Shown here: in pieces, positions 13,867 through 20,300 of the stretch
Layout of the letters: each line of letters opens with the position of its first letter
How positions within the stretch are numbered: the stretch's first letter is position 1
Assembly (NCBI GenBank): GCA_035463115.1
Contig: DATHTO010000085.1
Coordinates: 1-20,300 of the forward strand
Length of the DNA: 20,300 nucleotides
Reading direction: 5' to 3'
Source: BPGL01 sp035463115
GTDB taxonomy: Bacteria; Actinomycetota; UBA4738; HRBIN12
Position numbers and translations under genes: made by a program
Notes under the pieces: generated by a model
Database searches by the model: none
The model's input: only the letters and a program-made list of their open reading frames with translations
What the model was told of the DNA's origin: nothing

Positions 13867-14904
13867 ATGACGATCCGATGGGACGCGTACCGCGAGCCGG
13901 TCGACAGCGTGCTCGACGCCGTCGGCCGCACGCCGCTCGTCCGTCTCGGCCGGGTCGCTCCCGACGTCGAGCTCCTCGCGAAGATCGAGTGGTACGGCCC
14001 GACCGGCTCCGTGAAGGACCGGATCTACCGGCGGATGCTCGACGAGGCGGAGCGCCGCGGCGAGCTCCGCCCGGGCATGACGATCATCGAATGCTCGACC
14101 GGCAACGCCGGCATCGCCTGCAGCGCCACCGCCGCGATCAAGGGATACGACTGCATCATCGTGATGCCCGAAGGCATGAGCCCCGAGCGCAAGCGGATGA
14201 TCGAGGCGTACGGCGCGCGGATCGTGCTCACGCCCGGCGCGGGGACCGACATCGACCTCGCGATCGCGAAGATGCGCGAGATCGTCGCCGAGGATCCGGA
14301 GCGCTACTTCTTCCCGGCGGAGTTCGAGAACCCGGACAACCCGGCGGCGCAGGCGGCATCCGGCGAGGAGATCTGGGAGCAGGCCGGCGGTCGGGTCGAC
14401 GCGGTCGTGGCGTCGCAGGGGACCGGCGGATGGATCACGGGCGTCGCCCGTGCGCTCAAGGCGCACGACGCGGCCGTGCGCGCCTACGCCGTCGAGCCCG
14501 CCGAGTGCCCGCTGATCACGGAGCAGCGCTGGGGCACCCACGGTGTTCCGGGCATCGGCGACGGCATCATCCCGCGGAACCTCGACCTGTCGTGCATGGA
14601 CGGCATCGTGACGGTCGCGACCGACGAGGCGCTCGCGATGGCCCGGCGGATGGCGCGCGAGGAAGGCGTGCTCTGCGGGCCGTCGTCGGGCATCAACGTC
14701 GTCGCGGCGCTGAAGGTCGCCGAGAAGCACCCCGAGCTCGCGCGGATCGTCACGGTCGTCCCGGACACCGGCCAGCGGTACCTATCGGGTGAGCTGTTCG
14801 GTGAGCGGATCGAGATCGAGGAACCCGACCGCGACCACGAGGTCGACCCCGCCTCCCTCGAGCAGGTCGTCGCCAACCGCGACCGGCTCGAGTTCATCGG
14901 CTGA
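13867..14904 (+). CDS. PLP-dependent cysteine synthase / cystathionine beta-synthase family enzyme
   Basis: The 345-residue product is a fold-type II PLP enzyme of the CysK/CBS group. GPTGSVKDRI carries K50 as the likely Schiff-base lysine, ECSTGNAGIACSA (residues 76-88) is the phosphate/substrate loop in place of TSGNTG, and GTGGWITGVARALK matches the GTGGT-x-TG cofactor-phosphate loop. LCGPSSGINVVAALKVA near the C-terminus contains the usual PLP-ring-contact Ser. STGNAG and W in GTGGWITG differ from classical O-acetylserine sulfhydrylase, so the real substrate may differ. A strong GGAGGAGG site lies 6 nt before ATG. It follows the IclR stop by 19 nt and is probably cotranscribed with it. 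A link to serine made from glycine and methylene-THF is possible but only inferred. Confidence 0.86.
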   Translation: MTIRWDAYREPVDSVLDAVGRTPLVRLGRVAPDVELLAKIEWYGPTGSVKDRIYRRMLDEAERRGELRPGMTIIECSTGNAGIACSATAAIKGYDCIIVMPEGMSPERKRMIEAYGARIVLTPGAGTDIDLAIAKMREIVAEDPERYFFPAEFENPDNPAAQAASGEEIWEQAGGRVDAVVASQGTGGWITGVARALKAHDAAVRAYAVEPAECPLITEQRWGTHGVPGIGDGIIPRNLDLSCMDGIVTVATDEALAMARRMAREEGVLCGPSSGINVVAALKVAEKHPELARIVTVVPDTGQRYLSGELFGERIEIEEPDRDHEVDPASLEQVVANRDRLEFIG

Positions 14905-14911
14905 CGCGAGA

Positions 14912-14939
14912 GGCCCGAGACCGCCACGGCGGACGGGCC
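14912..14939 (+). terminator. Nested GC-rich stem-loop after the PLP enzyme
   Basis: An outer 6-bp stem (GGCCCG 14912-14917, CGGGCC 14934-14939) encloses an inner stem (CCGC 14921-14924, GCGG 14929-14932). It starts 7 nt past the stop codon. There is no T tract, but position and strength suggest a terminator. Confidence 0.5.
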
Positions 14940-14954
14940 CCGCCGCGGGTCCGA

Positions 14955-14985
14955 TTGAACCGCCGTTCAACCGCCGCGGTATGCT
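14955..14985 (+). promoter_or_regulatory. Promoter-like elements with a TTGAAC-N4-GTTCAA palindrome
   Basis: TTGAAC at 14955-14960 and GTTCAA at 14965-14970 form a perfect 16-bp inverted repeat. TATGCT at 14980-14985 looks like a -10 element; the left half could serve as -35 with a long 19-nt spacer. The palindrome would then cover the polymerase site, as for a TetR-type repressor operator. It lies 33 nt before the acyl-CoA dehydrogenase start. Confidence 0.55.
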
Positions 14986-15003
14986 CCCGCGACGTCCCTG
15001 CTC

Positions 15004-15009
15004 GAGGAG
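15004..15009 (+). promoter_or_regulatory. Ribosome binding site deciding the acyl-CoA dehydrogenase start
   Basis: GAGGAG is followed by 8 nt and the GTG at 15018. It lies downstream of the alternative in-frame ATG at 14955, which falls on the palindrome, so GTG 15018 is preferred. Confidence 0.65.
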
Positions 15010-15017
15010 TGGCCACC

Positions 15018-16196
15018 GTGACGACGTATCCGATGTCCGACGAGGACCGCGAGATCCAAGAGCGGACCCGGCGCTTCGTCGACGAGGACCTGATCCCCTG
15101 GGAGGAGCACGCCGAGGCGAACGGCGGCCGCATCCCCGAGGAAGAGCACGCCGCGCACAAGGCGAAGGCGAAGGAACTCGGGCTCCTCGCGATGAACATG
15201 CCGAAGGAGCTCGGCGGCGGTGGCATGACGACGTTCCAGCAGGTCCTCGTGTCGGAACAGATCGGCCGCGTCACGAACGGCCTCGGATGGTGCGTGCACA
15301 CGCCGCCGTCGTGGGCGCCGGAGGTCGTGTCGCCGGAACAGCTCGAGCGTTGGATCGTCCCCGCGATCCGTGGCGAGCGGCACGAGTGCTACGCGATCAC
15401 CGAGGCGGGCGCCGGCTCGGACGTCGATGCGATCACGGCGACCGCGCGTCGAGACGGGGAGGACTACGTCCTGAACGGCGAGAAGATGCACGTGACGTCG
15501 TACAACGCCGCCGACTGGATCTTCTTCCAGGGGAAGATCGCCGGAGGTCCCCACGCCGGCGAGCACGCGATGTTCTTCGTCGACAAGGACACGCCGGGTG
15601 TGCGGCTCGTGCGCGAGCCGGCGTACACGCACACGTACCCGGACACGCACGCCGTCGTCGCCTTCGACGACGTCCGCGTGCCGGCGTCGCACATGATCGG
15701 CGACGAAGGCGACGGCCTCGCCTTCACGTACGCGTGGTTCCGCTACGAGCGCCTGATGATCGCCGCGCGATGCTGCGGCGCGGCGGAACGGCTGATCGAC
15801 GAAGCGACGGCCTTCGCGGAGCAACGGGTGCAGTTCGGCGAGCCGATCATCGCGTTCCAGGCGATCCAGCACATGCTCGCCGACTCGCTCACCGAGCTCT
15901 GGGCCGCGCGGCTGATGACGTACGAGCTCGCCAAGAACATCGACCGCGGCGTCGACGTGAAGGTCCAGCACGCGCAGTGCTCGATGGCGAAGCTCTACGC
16001 GAGCGAGATGGCCGGCCGCGTCGCCGACCGCGCGGTGCAGATCTTCGGCGGCCGCGGCTACATGCGCGAGAACGTCGCGGAGCGGTTCTGGCGCGAGGTG
16101 CGGGTCGACCGGATCTGGGAGGGCACCTCCGAGATCCAGCGGAACATCATCGCGGACCAGCTCGTGAAGCGCGGGGCGCGGACGCTCGTCGGCTGA
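15018..16196 (+). CDS. Acyl-CoA dehydrogenase
   Basis: From GTG 15018 the product has 392 residues, normal for a medium/short-branched-chain acyl-CoA dehydrogenase. The N-terminal helical domain is followed by CYAITEAGAGSDVDAI (FAD/substrate loop) and EKMHVTSYNAADWIFFQGK in the middle beta domain. The C-terminal helical domain has ERLMIAARCCGAAERLIDEA, RVQFGEPIIAFQAIQHMLAD, QIFGGRGYMRENVAERFWREVRVDRIWEGTSEIQRNI. E368 in WEGTSEIQ is at the place of the catalytic base of the medium-chain enzyme. It makes the 2,3-double bond of an acyl-CoA with FAD and passes electrons to ETF. The exact acyl substrate is not readable. It is a single-gene unit with its own promoter-like region; a weak 6-bp stem around its stop (16186-16206) may end it. 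Confidence 0.93.
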   Translation: MTTYPMSDEDREIQERTRRFVDEDLIPWEEHAEANGGRIPEEEHAAHKAKAKELGLLAMNMPKELGGGGMTTFQQVLVSEQIGRVTNGLGWCVHTPPSWAPEVVSPEQLERWIVPAIRGERHECYAITEAGAGSDVDAITATARRDGEDYVLNGEKMHVTSYNAADWIFFQGKIAGGPHAGEHAMFFVDKDTPGVRLVREPAYTHTYPDTHAVVAFDDVRVPASHMIGDEGDGLAFTYAWFRYERLMIAARCCGAAERLIDEATAFAEQRVQFGEPIIAFQAIQHMLADSLTELWAARLMTYELAKNIDRGVDVKVQHAQCSMAKLYASEMAGRVADRAVQIFGGRGYMRENVAERFWREVRVDRIWEGTSEIQRNIIADQLVKRGARTLVG

Positions 16197-16229
16197 CGTT
16201 CGACGACGGGCGGACGTGGTGCGTTCGGA

Positions 16230-16784
16230 TCAGCCGTCGCCGCGGCCGTGCCCGTTCCCTCGACGGTCGTCCTGCCCGTTGCCGTTGCCCTTGCCGTTGC
16301 CCTGCCCGTTGCCGTTGCCCTGACCGTTGCCCTGACCGTTGCCCTGACCGTTGCCCTGGCCGTCGCCGTCGCTCCCGCCTGGCCCATCGTCACCGTCGTC
16401 GTCCTCGTTCCCGCCGCCCTCGTCCGCTGGATCCGCGACCGCCGCGGGAGCCTCCGGCGACGGGGTCGGCGAGGGTGAAGGAGCTGCTGACGGTGGTGCC
16501 GAGAGCAACGTGAGATCGGCCCGGACCTCGTTCACTGCGCCGAGGATCTCGTCCGCGCGACCGCCGTCGATCGCGCCGTTCGCGCGCAGCTCCTCGACCT
16601 TCCGCTCGAGCTCGCTCAGGGCTCGCCGCGCTTCGGCTCGGTCGTCCGCGTCGACCGCCGCGGCGAGGAGCTGGTAGTTCGCACCGAGCGCGCGGGCCGC
16701 GTCGGTCGAGAGCGCGTCGCCGCCGCACGACGTCAGCATGCAGCCGGCGACCGTGACCGCGACGATCCACCCGCGAGCCATCAC
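16230..16784 (-). CDS. Lipoprotein with Gly-Asn-Gly-Gln repeat tail, coupled to the kinase gene
   Basis: The 184-residue product starts with a signal peptide ending in a lipobox (GCMLTSC, Cys at residue 20), so it is probably a membrane-anchored lipoprotein. Residues about 33-95 look like a helical hairpin domain with charged heptad-like spacing (DDRAEARRALSELERKVEELRANGAIDGGRADEIL). A Pro/Ser/Ala linker follows, then an Asp/Gly/Glu stretch, and a low-complexity tail of GNGQ/GQGN units. GTG 16784 overlaps the kinase stop by 4 nt (ATG 16781 also possible), so it is translated with the kinase. It may be a kinase partner or substrate outside the membrane; I do not recognise a characterised homologue. 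Confidence 0.75.
   Translation of the reverse strand: MMARGWIVAVTVAGCMLTSCGGDALSTDAARALGANYQLLAAAVDADDRAEARRALSELERKVEELRANGAIDGGRADEILGAVNEVRADLTLLSAPPSAAPSPSPTPSPEAPAAVADPADEGGGNEDDDGDDGPGGSDGDGQGNGQGNGQGNGQGNGNGQGNGKGNGNGQDDRRGNGHGRGDG
16271..16361. repeat. 12-bp tandem repeat coding the Gly-Asn-Gly-Gln tail
   Basis: Imperfect tandem copies of a 12-bp unit (GACCGTTGCCCT type on the + strand) run across this stretch, with the three copies around 16319-16354 identical. On the - strand it encodes Gly-Asn-Gly-Gln. Copy number is likely to vary between strains. Confidence 0.75.
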
Positions 16785-18001
16785 GGTGAGATCGCCTCTC
16801 GGAGATCGTCCATCGACGAGCGGAGGTCATCGGGAACCGTCGTGTCGACCACGGGGAGGGACGGCCCGGCGGGCGCGTCGTCGGCGGTGATCGCGAACGT
16901 CGCGATCACGAGCGCTACCAGCACCGTGATCGCTGCGCCGAGGACGATCCCGACCGCCCTCGACGGATGCGATCGGAACCGGCGAGGCCGCCGTGCGGCG
17001 TGCCGCCCCTCGGCGGGACCCTTCACGTCGTCGTTCGCGGGCAACACCGACGTCACAGCTGCAGGCGCCGCCGGCACCGGCTCGCGTCGTGCGGTCGTGG
17101 TCGCGGCGCCGTCCTGCAGGCGGACGATGCGCTCCGTCGCCGCGGCGTGCTGAGGACGCTCCAGCGCGTCGGCGAACGCCCCGGCAGAGGCCCACCGCTC
17201 CTCCGGATCGGACGCGAGCGCACGCTCGATCGCGTCCCGGAGCTCCGGGACGAGGTTGGGCCGGTAGGTCGCGAGCGGTTCGGCCGCTCCTTCACGGATC
17301 GCCAACACCGTGGCGAGCGCGTCGTCGCGCTCTACCGGCCGCCGACCGGTCGCCGCCTCGTACAGCACCACGCCGACCGAATAGAGGTCGCTCTCGGGCG
17401 TGGCGCTCCTTCCTGCGGCCCGTTCCGGGGCGAGGTACGGCGCGCTGCCGATGATCTCGCCCGATGCCGTGAGCGTCGTCTCTGCGGCGAGCCACGTCGC
17501 GATGCCGAAGTCCGCGATCTTCCAGCTCCCTCGCGGGCCGGCGAGGATGTTCGACGGCTTGATGTCCCGGTGGACCACCCCGAGGTCGTGCGCGGCCGCC
17601 AGCCCGCGCAGGATCTGGACGCCGATCGATCGCAGCTCGTCGTCGTCGAGCGGCGCGTCCACGAGGTGGTCGCGGAGCGTCAGCCCCGGCAAGCGCTCCA
17701 TCACGACGTACGGCGTCGCCTCGACGTGTCCCGCGTCGAGCACGGAGACCACGTTCGGATGGTGGACCTTCGCGGCGACGCGTGCCTCGGCCTCCGCGCG
17801 TTCGACCATCCCGGGCGTCTCGAGCAGGCCGTTCCGCAACAGCTTCACCGCGACGGGGCGGTCGAGCCGCAGGTCGAGGGCGTCGTACACCTCCGCCATC
17901 CCGCCACCGCCGAGCTTCTCGCGCAGTCGGTAGCGGCCGGCGATCGGCTCCCGGATCGCGACGTCCACGGCTCGGTGCTTCCCGCTCGCCGGCTGCGTCA
18001 C
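16781..18001 (-). CDS. Membrane serine/threonine protein kinase (PknB-like, no PASTA domains)
   Basis: From GTG 18001 the product has 406 residues. The kinase domain at about 22-282 has all key motifs: Gly-rich loop KLGGGGMAEVYDA, K53 in PVAVKLLR, catalytic loop HRDIKPSN with D146, DFG at 164-166, and APER/DLYSVGVVLYE after the activation loop, which has several Thr/Ser for autophosphorylation. A cytoplasmic Pro/Ala/Arg linker follows, then one transmembrane helix at about 350-371 (GIVLGAAITVLVALVIATF) and only about 35 extracellular residues (DDLRSSMDDLREAISP at the end). There are no PASTA repeats, unlike PknB itself. An alternative start at GTG 17968, with a GGGAAG site 9 nt upstream, would remove 11 residues. 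It is coupled to the downstream lipoprotein gene and divergent from the MMSDH gene. Confidence 0.93.
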   Translation of the reverse strand: MTQPASGKHRAVDVAIREPIAGRYRLREKLGGGGMAEVYDALDLRLDRPVAVKLLRNGLLETPGMVERAEAEARVAAKVHHPNVVSVLDAGHVEATPYVVMERLPGLTLRDHLVDAPLDDDELRSIGVQILRGLAAAHDLGVVHRDIKPSNILAGPRGSWKIADFGIATWLAAETTLTASGEIIGSAPYLAPERAAGRSATPESDLYSVGVVLYEAATGRRPVERDDALATVLAIREGAAEPLATYRPNLVPELRDAIERALASDPEERWASAGAFADALERPQHAAATERIVRLQDGAATTTARREPVPAAPAAVTSVLPANDDVKGPAEGRHAARRPRRFRSHPSRAVGIVLGAAITVLVALVIATFAITADDAPAGPSLPVVDTTVPDDLRSSMDDLREAISP

Positions 18002-18056
18002 ACGCCGGACCGGCAGACCGGGCCGGCCAGGCCGTACGCTGAGCCCCGTACCCGGG

Positions 18057-18072
18057 GGGCGCGGGAGCGCCC
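18057..18072. other. Inverted repeat in the kinase/MMSDH divergent gap
   Basis: GGGCGC at 18057-18062 and GCGCCC at 18067-18072 form a 6-bp stem with a GGGA loop in the 120-nt gap (18002-18121) between the two divergent genes. It could be an operator or a leader hairpin. TACGCT at 18035-18040 is a possible but weak -10 for the rightward gene. Confidence 0.4.
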
Positions 18073-18107
18073 GTCGACGACCGCGCCCGGCCGACCGGGC
18101 GAGCCGC

Positions 18108-18114
18108 GAAGGAG
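18108..18114 (+). promoter_or_regulatory. Ribosome binding site deciding the MMSDH start
   Basis: GAAGGAG is followed by 7 nt and GTG at 18122. The same frame stays open far upstream, antisense to the kinase gene, so this site is what sets the start. Confidence 0.75.
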
Positions 18115-18121
18115 TGGGAAC

Positions 18122-19612
<1,491 letters not shown>

Positions 19613-19669
19613 GGCGCGGTATCGTCCCGCCGCCGCACGCAGCCCGAGATCGAGGGAGACGATGGAACG

Positions 19670-20113
19670 ATGCCGACGAAGGACGAGCTGACCGCGAATG
19701 AAGCGAAGGCCTGGGCAGGGTTCGAGGAGCTCCTCGCCGCGGTGCCGGAAGAGCGCCTCGAGACGCCGGCGCTCGACGGCGGATGGTCCGTGAAGGACGT
19801 CCTGTGGCACGTCGCCTACTGGTGGGACGACATGACCCGGGCGGCGGCGAGCGGCTGGGCCGACGACGGCGAGGAGACCGACGACGTGAACGGCCGCGAG
19901 CAGGCGAAGTCCCGCGCGCTTCCCTTCGTCGAGGTCCGCGCCGAGCTCGACGACGCTCGTGAGCGGCTCCTCGCGACGTGGGCGGCCGTGGCCGAGGACG
20001 ACGAGGAAGGCAAGGCGTTCTTCGTGAGCGAGACCATCGAGCACTACGACGAGCACGAGCCGCAGCTCCGGTCGCTCGTCGACGATCCGACCGTCAAGGC
20101 TCGCGGGGTCTGA
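19670..20113 (+). CDS. DinB/ClbS-like four-helix-bundle protein
   Basis: The 147-residue product looks like a DinB-superfamily protein. It has an N-terminal helix (DELTANEAKAWAGFEELLAAV), GGWSVKDVLWHVAYWWDDMTRA with H47, a middle segment, and TIEHYDEHEPQL with H125 and H129. H47 and the H-x3-H pair are the usual metal-binding triad. Relatives include mycothiol-dependent isomerases/transferases and ClbS-type cyclopropane hydrolases, but the specific reaction cannot be assigned. ATG 19670 follows GAGGGAG by 11 nt. It lies 57 nt after the MMSDH stop on the same strand and may be cotranscribed. Confidence 0.75.
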   Translation: MPTKDELTANEAKAWAGFEELLAAVPEERLETPALDGGWSVKDVLWHVAYWWDDMTRAAASGWADDGEETDDVNGREQAKSRALPFVEVRAELDDARERLLATWAAVAEDDEEGKAFFVSETIEHYDEHEPQLRSLVDDPTVKARGV

Positions 20114-20125
20114 GCCCGCAACCGC

Positions 20126-20300
20126 TCAGGGGTCGCGGCGCATGAACCACACGTGGGGACCGCCGTCGGGCGCGTCGCCCTCGTCGACGACGCGGAACCC
20201 GGATCGCTCGTAATACGGAACGTTCCGAGGTGTCGCCGTCTCGAGCAGCGCCGGCATGCCCGTCTGGCCCGAGAGCTCGAGCCCGTGCCGGATCAACGCT
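20126..20300 (-). CDS. GNAT-family N-acetyltransferase, C-terminal fragment (runs off the window)
   Basis: On the - strand a frame open to the window edge gives 57 residues ending at TGA 20126-20128. Its end reads LLETATPRNVPYYERSGF followed by RVVDEGDAPDGG and HVWFMRRDP, the classic last strands and helix of GNAT acetyltransferases (L-E-T-x4-N-x2-Y-Y-x2-x-GF then MRR). These bind acetyl-CoA; the acceptor is unknown. The start and the CoA-binding loop are outside the window. It is convergent with the DinB-like gene, 12 nt apart. This frame is too short to appear as a complete ORF here. Confidence 0.8.
   Translation of the reverse strand, partial: ALIRHGLELSGQTGMPALLETATPRNVPYYERSGFRVVDEGDAPDGGPHVWFMRRDP

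Noticed and set aside
16186..16206. Stem-loop around the acyl-CoA dehydrogenase stop
   Set aside because: Only 6 bp with a 9-nt loop and no T tract; too weak to call as a separate terminator in such GC-rich DNA.
16271..16361. Possible CRISPR-like array in the 12-bp repeats
   Set aside because: Units are directly adjacent without spacers and encode a Gly-Asn-Gly-Gln tail in frame.
16967..18121. A 385-residue N-terminal extension of the MMSDH frame
   Set aside because: It is antisense to the kinase domain, and the ribosome binding site at 18108-18114 with GTG 18122 gives a normal-length MMSDH.

Overview
The window is very GC-rich, compactly coded bacterial DNA with many 1-11 nt gene overlaps and GTG starts. 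A DUF222/HNH (13E12-type) gene, a PknB-like kinase followed by a lipoprotein, and the base composition point to a high-GC actinobacterium (Actinomycetota). The class cannot be fixed from sequence alone. No rRNA, tRNA, CRISPR array, insertion sequence or phage gene was seen.

Left part (1-5453, + strand): a corrinoid-dependent methyl-transfer module. It holds a pterin-binding methyltetrahydrofolate:corrinoid methyltransferase (5' end outside the window), an iron-sulfur ASKHA protein of the corrinoid-reactivating (RACo/DUF4445) family, and an MttB-superfamily methyltransferase without an in-frame amber codon. The first three genes are joined by 4-nt overlaps. A divergent methylenetetrahydrofolate reductase follows after 150 nt. 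Together they can move a methyl group from a quaternary or tertiary amine to a corrinoid, then to THF, then oxidise it. The corrinoid carrier protein is not in the window and may lie just upstream.

Middle (5495-7665, - strand): a four-helix membrane protein with an acidic/His-rich tail, and the DUF222-HNH protein.

Centre (7808-12874, - strand): a complete heterotetrameric sarcosine oxidase operon, transcribed soxB - mmcQ/yjbR-like - soxD - soxA - soxG. It turns sarcosine into glycine, 5,10-methylene-THF and H2O2. An MmcQ/YjbR-family gene sits between soxB and soxD and is translationally interlocked with its neighbours. A divergent IclR regulator (13059) and a cysteine-synthase-like PLP enzyme (13867) follow on the + strand. 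With the left module this forms a plausible locus for stepwise N-demethylation of methylated glycine-type osmolytes with all C1 units collected on THF. The substrate assignment is inference.

Right part (14955-20300): an acyl-CoA dehydrogenase behind a palindromic operator-like site; on the - strand a membrane Ser/Thr kinase coupled to a lipoprotein with a Gly-Asn-Gly-Gln repeat tail; on the + strand a methylmalonate-semialdehyde dehydrogenase and a DinB-fold protein; and at the edge the C-terminus of a GNAT acetyltransferase on the - strand.

Long antisense ORFs throughout are shadows caused by the extreme GC content and were left out.
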